Below, piece by piece: positions 17,282 to 28,791 of a DNA stretch of 64,000 bases (its first letter is position 1; every line of letters begins with the position of its first letter). The notes beneath the pieces were generated by a model. That model saw only the letters and a list, made by a program, of their open reading frames with translations, ran no database searches and was not told the DNA's origin. The stretch comes from Pigmentiphaga litoralis. Its GTDB lineage: Bacteria; Pseudomonadota; Gammaproteobacteria; Burkholderiales; Burkholderiaceae_B. Position numbers and translations under genes: made by a program. The stretch lies in assembly GCF_013408655.1 (NCBI RefSeq), contig NZ_JACCBP010000001.1, positions 1,054,001-1,118,000 of the forward strand, in the 5' to 3' direction.

Positions 17282-17311
17282 AAAAAAGTGGCCCCGGAAC
17301 CGGTCCGGGGC
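17282..17311 (-). terminator. Rho-independent terminator of purA
   Basis: TCCGGGGC (17304-17311) and GCCCCGGA (17291-17298) form an eight-pair stem. On the minus strand it is followed by CAC and six T residues. It separates purA from the phosphoribosyltransferase gene, which may therefore rely on read-through or its own promoter. Confidence 0.88.
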
Positions 17312-17340
17312 ATGATGCATCACAGGCAAGACCCGCGAAT

Positions 17341-18684
<1,344 letters not shown>

Positions 18685-18703
18685 TCAAATAAGGATGATG
18701 CGC

Positions 18704-19873
18704 CTACGACGCAGCCTGGGGGGACGACAGCGGCACGACCTGCCAGTTGCCGTCACGCAAGACCAACGCACGGTCGCACAGGAATTCCTGCTGCTCGTGC
18801 TCGTGGCCGGGAAGAACCTGGACGACGATATGACCGGCGTCGCGCAGCGTGCGGACGGCCTGCACCAGGGCAGGCTCCAGACCCCACGGCGCGCTGATGG
18901 CCGGGCTGGCGATCGGCGCGGGCAACAGCCCCGCCAGTTCGCGCAGGTCCAGGCTGAAACCGGTGGCCGGACGCGCGCGGCCATAGACCTCGCCCACGTC
19001 GTCGTACCGGCCGCCCCGGACGATGGCATTCGGCCAGCCCGGGCAATACACCGCAAACACAATGCCGGTGTGGTACTGGAAGCCATGCACGTCAGCCAGG
19101 TCCACGCCTACCGGCTGGTCACCCAGCGCCCGGCCCAACGTGGCCAGGGCGTCCAGCGCCTGGGCAATCCGCGGCAAGGCCGGCAGCACGTCACGCGCAC
19201 GCTGCAGCACGTCCAGGTCGCCATACAGCGTCGGCAGGACCTGCAAGGCCTTGGCGGTGTCCGGACGCAGCTGGTCGGCCAGCGCGGCCAGTCCAGGAAC
19301 GTCCTTGTCGCGCAGCAGGCCGAAAATGACGTCGGACAAGCCCGCGGCCGCCGGGTCGGCATCCAGCAGCGCCTGCACGACCCCCAGATGGCTCAGGTCG
19401 ACCCGAAAGCTGGGAACACCGGCGCGGCGCACGCTTTCGACCGCCAGCTGCAGCGCTTCGATATCGGCTTCCGGACCGGCATGCCCATAGATTTCGGCGC
19501 CGATCTGCAGCGGCTCGCGCGTGGCCCAGAGGCCCCGCGGCAAGGTATGCAGCACGCTGCCGTAATAGCAAAGACGGGTCGTGCCGGCACGGTTGAGCAG
19601 GTGCGCGTCGATACGCGTGACCTGCGGCGTCATGTCGGCGCGAATGCCCAGCGACCGGCCCGAAAGCTGGTCGACGAGCTTGAACGTATGCAGATCCAGA
19701 TCGCCACCGCTGCCGGACAGCAGCGAGTCGAGATACTCGACCAGCGGCGGGAGTACCAACTCGTAGCCGTAGGTGCGATACAGGTCTAGCAGGAGTCGGC
19801 GCAACTCTTCGATGCGCCGGGCCTCGGCCGGCAAAATATCTGCCAGGCTCTCGGGCAACAGCCATTTGCCCAT
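18704..19873 (-). CDS. hisZ: ATP phosphoribosyltransferase regulatory subunit HisZ
   Basis: A 389-residue class II aaRS-like protein, a paralog of HisS that acts with short-form HisG in histidine synthesis. It begins [18 protein letters not shown], has the motif-like [19 protein letters not shown] and a modified late segment [27 protein letters not shown]. It lacks the C-terminal anticodon-binding domain of true HisRS; a full HisS is at 27457-28755. The start at 19873 is preferred over an extension to 19906 lacking an ATG. Confidence 0.93.
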   Translation of the reverse strand: MGKWLLPESLADILPAEARRIEELRRLLLDLYRTYGYELVLPPLVEYLDSLLSGSGGDLDLHTFKLVDQLSGRSLGIRADMTPQVTRIDAHLLNRAGTTRLCYYGSVLHTLPRGLWATREPLQIGAEIYGHAGPEADIEALQLAVESVRRAGVPSFRVDLSHLGVVQALLDADPAAAGLSDVIFGLLRDKDVPGLAALADQLRPDTAKALQVLPTLYGDLDVLQRARDVLPALPRIAQALDALATLGRALGDQPVGVDLADVHGFQYHTGIVFAVYCPGWPNAIVRGGRYDDVGEVYGRARPATGFSLDLRELAGLLPAPIASPAISAPWGLEPALVQAVRTLRDAGHIVVQVLPGHEHEQQEFLCDRALVLRDGNWQVVPLSSPQAAS

Positions 19874-20099
19874 GCGGGATTCTCGGTAAAGACGATGAAA
19901 AATCAATGGACGAAAAAAAAGCGGCTACGGGGGTGCACACAGTGCAAGCCCATCAACCGCTTCTTCCAAGCTTGTGTCGGGGTGGGTCCCTGCTGATGAC
20001 ATGCACTTGAACGGTGCACTACGCAGGAAACGACTCGACTCTTGGCTTACACGCTATTGTCCACTCGTTCGGGGACAAAATCAAGGGACCGGCCCCGCC

Positions 20100-20138
20100 G
20101 TGGCGCAGGCAGCGATCAATCCGCTGCCGGAACGCCAC
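20100..20138. other. Long imperfect hairpin between hflC and hisZ
   Basis: GTGGCG (20100-20105) pairs with CGCCAC (20133-20138) and GGCAGCG (20108-20114) with CGCTGCC (20122-20128) around ATCAATC. It sits in the 281-base spacer 19874-20154, which has no recognisable gene. No adjacent T-run is present, so it may be an RNA processing or stability element rather than a simple terminator. Confidence 0.55.
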
Positions 20139-20154
20139 GTTGGTGCCTGCCCGC

Positions 20155-21057
20155 TTATCGTGCGGGCGCCGGTGCCGGCGTGCTGGCGTTGCCGCCTGCC
20201 GACTTCATGAAGCGGAAGAACTCCGAACTCGGGTCCACCACCATCACGTCACCCTTGTTGGCGAACGACGCGCGGTACGCTTCCAGGCTCTTGTAGAACT
20301 TGTAGAACTCGCGGTCCTGGCCAAACGCCTGGGCATACACGGCCGATGCCTTCGCATCGCCCTCACCCATCGTCTTCTGTGCCTGGCGATACGCTTCGGC
20401 GATGATGACCTCACGCTGACGATCGGCATCGGCGCGAATCTTTTCGCCATCGGCGGCGCCGATCGAACGCTGCTCGTTGGCGACGCGCTTGCGCTCGGCT
20501 TCCATGCGGCGATACACCGACTCGGAAATCTCGGGGGCGAAGTCGACACGCTTCAAGCGCACGTCCAGCACTTCCACACCCAGCAGCTTGGCGGCCGCGG
20601 CGGTGTTGGTCCGGATTTCCTGCATGATCTTGTCGCGTTCTTTCGAAGTGACATCATTGACGGTGCGGCGGTTGATCGACGCGTTCAATGCATCACGCAG
20701 CAGCGCCGACATACGTTCCTGGGCGGCGCGTTCGTTGCCGCCGAAGGTGACGTAATACGTGCGCGGGTCCGAAATGCGCCACTTCACGAACGAGTCGATC
20801 AGCAGGTTCTTCTTTTCGGAAGTCTGCACGCGCTCGACATCGGTCGCGTCGATGGTCAGGACACGCTTGTCGAATTGCTGGATGTTCTGGAACGGGGGCG
20901 GCAGCTTGAAATACAGCCCCGGTTCACTGATCACTTCCTTGATTTCACCCAAGGCAAACACAACAGCGTAATTGCGTTCGTTGACCACGAAAACGCAGGA
21001 AGAAAGTGCGGCCAGAGCGATGAGCAGGCCGACCACGGTGGGAATCAGACGATCCAT
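20155..21057 (-). CDS. hflC: HflC, SPFH-domain modulator of FtsH
   Basis: A 300-residue inner-membrane protein. An N-terminal membrane anchor (about residues 5-24) is followed by an SPFH/band-7 domain starting at VNERNYAVVFALGEIKEV and a long Ala/Glu/Arg-rich helix around ESVYRRMEAERKRVANEQR. It forms the HflKC cage around FtsH. It starts 16 bases after the hflK stop. Confidence 0.96.
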   Translation of the reverse strand: MDRLIPTVVGLLIALAALSSCVFVVNERNYAVVFALGEIKEVISEPGLYFKLPPPFQNIQQFDKRVLTIDATDVERVQTSEKKNLLIDSFVKWRISDPRTYYVTFGGNERAAQERMSALLRDALNASINRRTVNDVTSKERDKIMQEIRTNTAAAAKLLGVEVLDVRLKRVDFAPEISESVYRRMEAERKRVANEQRSIGAADGEKIRADADRQREVIIAEAYRQAQKTMGEGDAKASAVYAQAFGQDREFYKFYKSLEAYRASFANKGDVMVVDPSSEFFRFMKSAGGNASTPAPAPAR

Positions 21058-21073
21058 GACGGGGTTCCTTGTC

Positions 21074-22414
21074 TCAACGGGGGACGTTACGGTCGCGGGA
21101 GCGCAGGGCTTCCCGTGGGGTGGGTTCGGGCACGCTGCTGGACATCGGTGCGGGCAAAGGCAATGCCGTACCGTTGTTCATCGTGCTCGAACTGCCATTG
21201 GACCGTGCCGCTACCGCTGCCGACGATTCCTTCGATACCTGCTGCATGATCTTGTCGAGCGGCAGGTAGAGCAGGTTGTTGCCCGAACGGGTATCGACCA
21301 GCACCTTGGACGCGTTGGTGAACACTTCCTGCATGGTGTCGAGATACAGACGATCGCGGGTCACGCCCGGGGCCTTCTGGTACTCGGTCAGCACCTGGGT
21401 GAAACGCGATGCATCACCCTCGGCGTTTTCGACGATACGCGAGCGGTAGCCTTCGGCTTCCTGCAGCAGACGCGATGCGGCGCCCGCAGCGCGCGGAATC
21501 ACTTCGTTGGCATACGCCTGACCTTCGTTCACCTGACGTTCCCGATCCTGACCGGCCTTGACGGCGTCGTCAAACGCGGCCTGGACCTGCTCGGGCGGCT
21601 GGGCATTCTGGATGGCGACCGTACTGATCAGCACGCCCGTTCCATAGATGTCCATGATGTTCTGCATCAGCTTGGTGACTTCGGCGGCGACTTCGGTCCG
21701 GCCTTCGTACAGGACGAAGTCCATCTTCTTTTTGCCGACCACTTCACGCATGGCCGATTCGGCCGCCTGCTTGACCGATTCGTCGGGATTGCGCGAATTG
21801 AACAGGTAATCGCGTGCCCCACCCTCTTTCAGGCGGTACTGCACCACGAATTGCATGTCGACGATGTTTTCGTCGTCGGTCAGCATCAGCGATTCCTGCA
21901 GCACCTTGCTGCGCGAATTGTTGCGGAAACCGACTTCGATCGTGCGCAGTTGCGACTGGTTGACGATCTCGTGCGACTGGATCGGATACGGCAAGCGCCA
22001 CTGGAAGCCGGCGCGCGTCGTTTCCTTGTATTTGCCGAACTGCGTCACCACCGCGACCTGGCCTTCCTGGACGATGAAGAAGCCGGAGCCCAGCCACAGC
22101 AGGACGACGATGCCGCCGATGACGCCGACACCGATCCCGGCGCCGCGTGGCGACGGCGAGAATCGGCCGTTGTTGTCACCGCCATTGCCGCCACCGCGCG
22201 GGCCACCCGGCTTGCGCCCGAACAGGCCGCCCAGGCGACGATTGAAGTCGCGCCAGAGTTCGTCCAGGTCGGGAGGTCCGCCGTTATTGTTGTTCTTGCC
22301 GCCGTCGTTGTTGTTGTTTGGGCGACGTGGAGGCTCATTGCCGGAACCGTTATTACCGCGGCCCCAGTTCGAGTCGTTCAGATTGAATATTCTTGATATC
22401 GAAGGCAGACGCAT
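21074..22414 (-). CDS. hflK: HflK, SPFH-domain modulator of FtsH
   Basis: A 446-residue partner of HflC. The N-terminal cytoplasmic region is Asn/Gly/Pro-rich with poly-Asn stretches, then a transmembrane helix near residues 105-125 (GVIGGIVVLLWLGSGFFIV) and the SPFH domain. The coiled region contains VIPRAAGAASRLLQEAEGYR. The Ser/Pro-rich C-terminus is likely disordered. Part of the hfq-hflX-hflK-hflC operon. Confidence 0.96.
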   Translation of the reverse strand: MRLPSISRIFNLNDSNWGRGNNGSGNEPPRRPNNNNDGGKNNNNGGPPDLDELWRDFNRRLGGLFGRKPGGPRGGGNGGDNNGRFSPSPRGAGIGVGVIGGIVVLLWLGSGFFIVQEGQVAVVTQFGKYKETTRAGFQWRLPYPIQSHEIVNQSQLRTIEVGFRNNSRSKVLQESLMLTDDENIVDMQFVVQYRLKEGGARDYLFNSRNPDESVKQAAESAMREVVGKKKMDFVLYEGRTEVAAEVTKLMQNIMDIYGTGVLISTVAIQNAQPPEQVQAAFDDAVKAGQDRERQVNEGQAYANEVIPRAAGAASRLLQEAEGYRSRIVENAEGDASRFTQVLTEYQKAPGVTRDRLYLDTMQEVFTNASKVLVDTRSGNNLLYLPLDKIMQQVSKESSAAVAARSNGSSSTMNNGTALPLPAPMSSSVPEPTPREALRSRDRNVPR

Positions 22415-22453
22415 CTTTGCTAGAAAGCGAGGCGGACGGGGGAACCCGCCCGC

Positions 22454-23659
22454 TCAGGAGCGGGCGTCAGCCGCAGGGCTGACGGACGGAGACTGCGTAC
22501 GAAAACGCGGGTCGTCATTGTCGATGCTGCTGACAACCACGGGTTCTGCCTGGCTGGCTTCGACGATCGCTCCCCGCAAAGCATCGAACCCCAGGCGTTC
22601 TGTCGCGCTGACGAACACTCGCGAAATCGTACCACGCTCGTCACGCTCGACCCCGGGCTCCAGATGAGTGAGGTCAATCTTGTTGAAGACCAGGATGCGC
22701 GGGATGTCGGCAGCGCCGATTTCCTCGAGCACCTTGTCGACTTCGGCGATCTGTTCGTCCCGCTGCGGACTGGCGGCGTCGACAACGTGCAAGAGCAGAT
22801 CCGCATGGATCGTTTCTTCCAGCGTCGCGCGGAACGCGGCGATCAGCATGTGGGGCAGCTCGCGGATGAATCCGACCGTGTCGGACACCACCACCGAGCC
22901 TGCGCCTTCGATCCACACCTTGCGGGTGGTGGTATCGAGCGTTGCAAACAACTGGTCGGCCGCGTACACATCGGCAGCCGTCAGGGCGTTGAACACGGTG
23001 GACTTGCCGGCGTTGGTATAGCCGACCAGCGACACCGAGAACGCACCACCCCGGGCGCGCGAACGCCGCTGGGTCTGGCGCTGCTTCTGCAGCTTGCCAA
23101 GCCGTTCCTTGAGCATGCGAACCTTGTCCGCAATGATCCGCTTGTCCATTTCGAGCTGGGCTTCACCCGGGCCGCGCATGCCGATACCGCCGCGCTGACG
23201 TTCAAGGTGGGTCCACATCCGTGTCAGGCGCGTGACCAGGTGCTGCAGCTGAGCAAGCTCGACCTGCAGCTTGCCTTCATGGCTCTGCGCGCGCAGCGCA
23301 AAAATGTCCAGGATCAGCGCGACACGATCGACCACGCGGACCTTGATCTCGCGTTCGATGTTGCGCTGCTGGGCGGGGGTCAGGTTGTGATTGAACAGGA
23401 CGAGTTCAATGTCGTTGGCCTGAACGGCCAACGCGATCTCCTGCGCCTTGCCCGTGCCAACGTAGAGTTTGGCATCGGGGCGGGCACGCTTGCAGATGAT
23501 CGTGTCAACGATCTCTGCGCCTGCGCCTTGCGCAAGCATATGGAATTCTTCGGTCTGTGCTTCGAAGTCAGGCTCGCCGAAATTGACGCTGACGATCAGC
23601 GCCTTTGGCGGCGGCCTGTCTGAAGCTGCCGGATTGCGATCAGTCAGCAGTGGGTTCAA
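22454..23659 (-). CDS. hflX: GTPase HflX, ribosome-splitting factor
   Basis: A 401-residue Obg-HflX family GTPase. The N-terminal HflX domain contains [17 protein letters not shown] and [13 protein letters not shown]. The middle helical segment reads [19 protein letters not shown]. The G domain has G1 [10 protein letters not shown]3 DTVGF and G4 NKID. The only plausible start is TTG at 23659, overlapping the hfq stop by 20 bases, so translation is probably coupled to hfq. Confidence 0.95.
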   Translation of the reverse strand: MNPLLTDRNPAASDRPPPKALIVSVNFGEPDFEAQTEEFHMLAQGAGAEIVDTIICKRARPDAKLYVGTGKAQEIALAVQANDIELVLFNHNLTPAQQRNIEREIKVRVVDRVALILDIFALRAQSHEGKLQVELAQLQHLVTRLTRMWTHLERQRGGIGMRGPGEAQLEMDKRIIADKVRMLKERLGKLQKQRQTQRRSRARGGAFSVSLVGYTNAGKSTVFNALTAADVYAADQLFATLDTTTRKVWIEGAGSVVVSDTVGFIRELPHMLIAAFRATLEETIHADLLLHVVDAASPQRDEQIAEVDKVLEEIGAADIPRILVFNKIDLTHLEPGVERDERGTISRVFVSATERLGFDALRGAIVEASQAEPVVVSSIDNDDPRFRTQSPSVSPAADARS

Positions 23660-23876
23660 CCTGGAAGTTGACCGGGCGCGATGGCACCACGGTTGATATG
23701 GCGTGCTTGTAAACCATTTGCGTCACAGTGTTCCGCAGCAGCACCACGTATTGATCGAACGACTCGATCTGGCCTTGTAGCTTGATACCGTTCACCAGAT
23801 AAATAGACACTGGTACGTGTTCTTTACGAAGCACGTTAAGGAATGGGTCTTGTAGCAATTGCCCTTTATTGCTCAT
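23640..23876 (-). CDS. hfq: RNA chaperone Hfq
   Basis: A 78-residue Sm-like hexameric protein that pairs small RNAs with mRNAs. It opens [20 protein letters not shown] and has Sm1 ([20 protein letters not shown]) and Sm2 ([10 protein letters not shown]), including the KHAIST motif. The C-terminal tail is short, as in other betaproteobacteria. AGGAG precedes the ATG at 23876; the extra 13 upstream residues of the longer frame are not used. Confidence 0.98.
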   Translation of the reverse strand: MSNKGQLLQDPFLNVLRKEHVPVSIYLVNGIKLQGQIESFDQYVVLLRNTVTQMVYKHAISTVVPSRPVNFQVEPTAD

Positions 23877-24035
23877 AAGTGGGCTCCTGGTTGTGTTTTT
23901 CTTGGCGGATGCCAACCTGGCTACTTTACCGGGTTTTCCCCGAGCAAACTAGCCTACATGACTGCATGAATCACCGAAAACTATCGGCTTAAATCATCGA
24001 ACTACACACCCTATATAAGGACGTATGCGCCCCTT

Positions 24036-25493
24036 TCAACGGCTCCGTCCACGCGGTCGTGGCCGCTTGTTCGGATCGACCGCCTTGACCGGCGCCTTGT
24101 CCTTGTAGGGATTGTCGCTGGTCCGGAACTCGATTCTAAGTGGAGTGCCCTGGAGTTTAAAAGTTTCCCGGAATCGCGATTCCAGATACCGGCGGTACGA
24201 ATCGGGAATGTCGTCCAGGCCATTGCCGTGAATGACGATGAGCGGCGGATTCTGTCCGCCCTGATGGGCATATCGCATCTTGGGACGGAAGATGCCGCGG
24301 CGGGGCGGCTGCTGCTGTTCCAGCGCTTCTTGAAGCTCGCGCGTCAGCTTGGGCGTCGACAGCTTGGCAAACGCCGCGGCGTGCGCGTCCAGCACCGACT
24401 TCAGCAGCGGGTTGATGCCCGAATTCTTGAGCGCCGAAATGTGATGCACCTTGGCGAACGACAGGAAGCGCAGCTTGCGTTCCAGCTCGCGCTTGATCTC
24501 GTCGCGCTTTTCGCTGTCGATGCTGTCCCACTTGTTCACGCCAACCACCAGCGCGCGGCCGGTTTCAAGCACGAAGCCGGCAATATGCGCGTCCTGGTCC
24601 GAGATCTCGGCGCTGGCGTCCAGCATCAGCAGCACGACGTTGCTGGCCTCGACGGCCTGCAGCGTCTTGATGACCGAGAACTTTTCGATCGCCTCGAATA
24701 CCTTGCCGCGCTTGCGCAGGCCGGCGGTATCGATCAGCGTGTACGAACGCCCGCCGCGTTCGAAGTCGATTTCGATCGCATCGCGGGTGGTGCCCGGCTG
24801 GTCGAACGCAATCACACGCTCTTCACCCAGCAGGGTGTTCACCAGAGTCGATTTGCCCACGTTGGGGCGGCCCACGATAGCCAGCTTGACGCGGTGCGAC
24901 AGCGGGTCGATCGGCACGAATTCGTCTTCGGACGGGGCAACGATCGGGCTGTAGCCGTCCCACTCTTCCGGTTCGGGCAGCGGCTCGACCATGCCTTCGA
25001 GGGCGATCTCGATCAGCTCGGTCACGCCGTCGCCGTGCGCGGCCGAAATCGGAAGCGGTTCGCCCAGGCCCAGCGCGTAGAACTCGGCGGCTGCCGTGGC
25101 GTGCGAGATGCCTTCGGCCTTGTTGATCGCCAGCACGACCTTGCGGCTCGACTTGCGCAGGCGCTCGCCGATTTCGCGGTCGTGACCGGTCAGGCCGATA
25201 CGGCCGTCGGTCAGGAAAATGACGACATCAGCCTCGACCATGGCCTGCACGGTCTGCTTGGCCATCTGCGCCATGATGCCTTCCTTGGCCACCGGCTCGA
25301 AGCCGCCCGTGTCCACGACGATGAATGGATGGTCACCCACCCTGCCCTCGCCATAGTGGCGGTCCCGTGTCAGACCCGGAAGGTCGGCCACGAGGGCGTC
25401 GCGCGAACGCGTGAGCCGGTTGAACAACGTGGATTTCCCCACGTTGGGCCGTCCCACGATGACGACAACCGGTTTGAATGCCACTGGTTTCAT
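24036..25493 (-). CDS. der: Ribosome-assembly GTPase Der
   Basis: A 485-residue GTPase with two tandem G domains, each carrying GRPNVGKST (near residues 12 and 190), and a C-terminal KH-like domain with [19 protein letters not shown]. It is needed for 50S maturation. The start ATG at 25493 gives [17 protein letters not shown]; the extra TTG-started residues are not supported. The basic tail ([12 protein letters not shown]) is typical. It lies 15 bases downstream of bamB. Confidence 0.97.
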   Translation of the reverse strand: MKPVAFKPVVVIVGRPNVGKSTLFNRLTRSRDALVADLPGLTRDRHYGEGRVGDHPFIVVDTGGFEPVAKEGIMAQMAKQTVQAMVEADVVIFLTDGRIGLTGHDREIGERLRKSSRKVVLAINKAEGISHATAAAEFYALGLGEPLPISAAHGDGVTELIEIALEGMVEPLPEPEEWDGYSPIVAPSEDEFVPIDPLSHRVKLAIVGRPNVGKSTLVNTLLGEERVIAFDQPGTTRDAIEIDFERGGRSYTLIDTAGLRKRGKVFEAIEKFSVIKTLQAVEASNVVLLMLDASAEISDQDAHIAGFVLETGRALVVGVNKWDSIDSEKRDEIKRELERKLRFLSFAKVHHISALKNSGINPLLKSVLDAHAAAFAKLSTPKLTRELQEALEQQQPPRRGIFRPKMRYAHQGGQNPPLIVIHGNGLDDIPDSYRRYLESRFRETFKLQGTPLRIEFRTSDNPYKDKAPVKAVDPNKRPRPRGRSR

Positions 25494-25508
25494 TGAACTC
25501 AAGAACCT

Positions 25509-26690
25509 TTATTCGCCAACACCAAGCAGCGCCAGGTTGCCCTTCGAGGTTTGAACGATCAAGCCCCGTGTGGTTGCCAGGGGCCGCGAAACAATTGCAC
25601 TGCCATCGGTGGCAATGCGCGCGAGAAGACGACCGTCTTCCCGCCCGAGAAAATGCACATAACCCTGATAGTCGCCGAGCGCGATGGCGCGGCCGAGCGA
25701 GACCGGGGCGGTCAGGCTGCGATGCTGCAGCGCGTCCTGCTTCCAGACATTGGCGCCGCCGTCGAGCGCGAAGCCGTAGACCACGCTTTTGTCATTGGCC
25801 GAGTACGCAAAACGCACGTCGGCCGACATGCCGTTCACGCTGGAAAATTCGCGCGACCACGTCGTGTTGCCGCTGCTGACATCAAAGCAGCTGATGCGGC
25901 CCTGGTAGGTCACTGCGCACAGCAGGCGGCCCGAAATGACCGGGGCGCCGACCACGTCGGAGACACGTTCCAGTTCGCTGGTGCCGGTCGGGTTCGACAC
26001 GGTGCCTTCCCAACGCATGGCGCCATTGGCCGTGGAGATCGCGATGACCTTGCCGCCGGGCAGACCCGAAAATACAAAACCGTTCGACAGCAGCATTTCG
26101 CCGGGAGCACGCAAGGCCAGGGCCGGGCCCGGACGCTGCACGCTCCAGCGGCGGCGGCCGGTTTCGGCGTCAAAGGCCTGCACGCGGTAGTCGCCGCTGC
26201 GCACCACGACCATGCCTTCGGCGACGAGTGGCGGCACGGTGACTTCGCTGGTAGCCTGCGCCGTCCATTTGATCTGGCCATTGTCGTCAAAGGCGATGAC
26301 TTCACCGCGCGGCGTGGCCACGGCAGTGATCTTGCCGTCGCTGCCGACACCGGCCGACAGCGTCTGCTTGGCCGATCCGCGCCATTGGGTGGCGCCGGTG
26401 GTCAGGTCGTATTTGCCGACCGTGCCGTTTTCCGTCGCGGCATAGACCGAATTGCCGACGGCGACCGGCACGAAGCCCACGCCTGACTTGTTGCCGGCCG
26501 ACACGCTCCAGACGGCGTTGACCGTCAGGTTGGGCGTGAAGGTGGTGAGGGGTGCGGGCACGTAGCGGGGCTTGTTGCCCCCGAACAGCGAGCATCCGCC
26601 CAGGGCGCCGATGACCAGCGCGACGGCGACGGCGCGCATCAGTGCGGGGACGCGAGGTGAAACGTGACGTTGCTGAAATGTGATGGCCAT
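25509..26690 (-). CDS. bamB: Outer membrane assembly lipoprotein BamB
   Basis: A 393-residue periplasmic beta-propeller lipoprotein of the BAM complex. The signal peptide ends in the lipobox GALGGC (Cys about residue 33). PQQ-like blades follow, for example GTVGKYDLTTGATQWRG and VQAFDAETGRRRWSVQR. The stop is 15 bases before der, and yfgM lies upstream on the same strand, the standard arrangement. Confidence 0.95.
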   Translation of the reverse strand: MAITFQQRHVSPRVPALMRAVAVALVIGALGGCSLFGGNKPRYVPAPLTTFTPNLTVNAVWSVSAGNKSGVGFVPVAVGNSVYAATENGTVGKYDLTTGATQWRGSAKQTLSAGVGSDGKITAVATPRGEVIAFDDNGQIKWTAQATSEVTVPPLVAEGMVVVRSGDYRVQAFDAETGRRRWSVQRPGPALALRAPGEMLLSNGFVFSGLPGGKVIAISTANGAMRWEGTVSNPTGTSELERVSDVVGAPVISGRLLCAVTYQGRISCFDVSSGNTTWSREFSSVNGMSADVRFAYSANDKSVVYGFALDGGANVWKQDALQHRSLTAPVSLGRAIALGDYQGYVHFLGREDGRLLARIATDGSAIVSRPLATTRGLIVQTSKGNLALLGVGE

Positions 26691-26700
26691 ACGGTTCCTG

Positions 26701-27333
26701 TCATGCCCCGCCCAAGGCGTCGAGCTTCAATTGGATGGACGAGCGCAGATCCGTGGCCGGATCCAGCTTGTCGAGCGCTTCCTTGTAGGCCGCGCGCGCC
26801 TCGTCACGCTTGCCCTGCGCGATCAGCACGTCGCCGCGGCGGTCCGCGAACAGCGCCGCAAAGGCGTCCGGCCGCGATGCGCCCAGCTGCTTGAGGGCGT
26901 CGTCGTAGGCTTTTTCGTCGAGCAGCAGGCCGGCCAGGCGCAGGCGTGCGACCGGCACCAAGGCGTCGTCCTTGCTGCGGTCGACGACCCACTGCAGCTG
27001 CGCCTTGGCGGCGCGGGCGTCGCCCGCCTTGGCGTAGGCGCTCGACGCGATCAGTGCGGCGCGCGGGGCATAGGCACTACGGCCGAAATTTTCCAGGATG
27101 GTTCCTGCGCTGTCCTTGACGCGGGCGATATCGCCTGCGTCCGCGGCCTTTTCCAGCACTTCGAATTGCGCCATGGCCTGGGCGGCGTCGCGGCGCTGAT
27201 ACCAGTTCCAGCCATTCCACGCCGCGGCGGCCAGCAGGCACACCGCCACGATGCCAAGGATGGCGGTGCCGTACTTGGCCCACCACGCCTTCAGCGATTC
27301 AATCTGTTCCTGTTCTTCTAAATCGTAGGCCAT
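26701..27333 (-). CDS. YfgM-like tetratricopeptide inner-membrane protein
   Basis: A 210-residue protein with the family start MAYDLEEQEQIESLKAWW, one membrane helix (about residues 25-41) and a periplasmic TPR-like region (for example DALVPVARLRLAGLLLDEKA). YfgM associates with PpiD at the Sec translocon. The ATG at 27333 is chosen because the longer frame adds seven residues with no support. It starts the yfgM-bamB-der segment, 123 bases after hisS. Confidence 0.9.
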   Translation of the reverse strand: MAYDLEEQEQIESLKAWWAKYGTAILGIVAVCLLAAAAWNGWNWYQRRDAAQAMAQFEVLEKAADAGDIARVKDSAGTILENFGRSAYAPRAALIASSAYAKAGDARAAKAQLQWVVDRSKDDALVPVARLRLAGLLLDEKAYDDALKQLGASRPDAFAALFADRRGDVLIAQGKRDEARAAYKEALDKLDPATDLRSSIQLKLDALGGA

Positions 27334-27456
27334 GCATGCCCCGGTTAATGTCAATGGCAGAGAACGCAGACCTGCCGTAAGGGGCGGCCTGCGCGATGTC
27401 AGTGCGGGAGGTTACCGGATTCCGCCGACTCCCGCGAAACGCGGTGCGGCAGCGGA

Positions 27457-28755
27457 TCAGTCCGGATCGGTCTGCGACAGTTCGGCAATGATCACGTCGA
27501 CCAGTGCCGCCAGCGGCACGCGGCGCTGGTTGACGGCAGCCTCGCGGCGCAACGCCTTCAGGCTGGCTTCGTCGGCGGCGATCTCGTCGTCACCCAAAAT
27601 GACCGCGAATTCGGCGCCGCTGGCGTCGGCCCGCTTCATTTGCGACTTGAAGCTGGGGCTGCCCGCATGCAGGATCACGTCCAGCCCGGCGTCGCGCAGC
27701 GTTTCGGCCACCGCGGCGGCCCGGCGCGCGCCGGCTTCGCCCTGGTGGATCACGTACACGTCGCATTCCGGCGTGGGTTCAATGGTTGCGCCCTGCGTCC
27801 ACAGGTCCAGCAGGCGTTCCATGCCGATCGCAAAGCCCACTGCCGGCGCGGGCTTGCCGCCCAGCAACTGGATCAGGCCGTCGTAGCGGCCGCCGCCGCA
27901 CACGGTGCCCTGCGCGCCCAGGCGGTCGGTCACCCACTCGAACACGGTCAGGTTGTAGTAGTCCAGGCCACGCACCAGGCGCGGGTTGATACGATAGGCC
28001 ACCCCCGCGTCATCCAGGCGCTGCTTGACGCCGTCGAAGTGCGCCAGGGATTCCGGACCCAGGAAATCCAGCAGGCGCGGCGCGCCGTCGGCCATGGTCT
28101 GCAGGGCCGGGTTCTTGGTGTCCAGCACGCGCAGCGGATTGGTGTACAGGCGGCGCTTGCCGTCTTCATCCAGCTGATCCTGAAAGCCTTCCAGGTACGT
28201 GATCAGGGCCTGGCGATGGGCCAGGCGCTCGTCGGCCGAGCCAAGCGAATTGATTTCGAGCCGGATGTCGGTCAGGCCCAGGGTGCGCCACAGGCGCGCC
28301 AGCATCAGGATCAGTTCGACGTCGATATCCGGACCGGCAAACCCCAGCGCTTCGACATCGATCTGGTGGAACTGGCGATAGCGGCCGCGCTGCGGGCGTT
28401 CGTGGCGGAACACCGGGCCGATCGCGAACACGCGCTGCGGCCGTTCGTAGATCAGATTGTGCTCGACCGTGGCGCGGACCATGCCGGCCGTGAATTCGGG
28501 CCGCATCGTCAGCGACTCGCCGTTCAGGCTGTCGGTAAAGCTGTACATCTCTTTTTCGACGATATCGGTGACTTCACCGATGCCGCGGGTGAACAGACGG
28601 GTGTGTTCGAGCACGGGCGTGCGCAGGCTGCGATAGCCATAGCTGCGCAGCCAGTCGCGCACCAGCGCTTCGAGTTTGTCCCACTGGGCCGAATCGCCCG
28701 GCAGGATGTCGTTCATGCCGCGAATCGCGGAAAGTTTCTGGAAAGTATCTGCCAT
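27457..28755 (-). CDS. hisS: Histidyl-tRNA synthetase
   Basis: A 432-residue class II synthetase. It has the N-terminal [13 protein letters not shown], motif 2 around [19 protein letters not shown], the His-specific [30 protein letters not shown], and a C-terminal anticodon-binding domain ([12 protein letters not shown] onward). Full length with no anomalies. It follows ispG after 36 bases. Confidence 0.98.
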   Translation of the reverse strand: MADTFQKLSAIRGMNDILPGDSAQWDKLEALVRDWLRSYGYRSLRTPVLEHTRLFTRGIGEVTDIVEKEMYSFTDSLNGESLTMRPEFTAGMVRATVEHNLIYERPQRVFAIGPVFRHERPQRGRYRQFHQIDVEALGFAGPDIDVELILMLARLWRTLGLTDIRLEINSLGSADERLAHRQALITYLEGFQDQLDEDGKRRLYTNPLRVLDTKNPALQTMADGAPRLLDFLGPESLAHFDGVKQRLDDAGVAYRINPRLVRGLDYYNLTVFEWVTDRLGAQGTVCGGGRYDGLIQLLGGKPAPAVGFAIGMERLLDLWTQGATIEPTPECDVYVIHQGEAGARRAAAVAETLRDAGLDVILHAGSPSFKSQMKRADASGAEFAVILGDDEIAADEASLKALRREAAVNQRRVPLAALVDVIIAELSQTDPD

Positions 28756-28791
28756 GGTGTCTTGTTGTTGGTATCGCGGTAAGAACCGCGT

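Noticed and set aside
18704..19873. Reading hisZ as a second histidyl-tRNA synthetase
   Set aside because: No anticodon-binding domain, and it sits beside purA as hisZ does; the true hisS is at 27457-28755.
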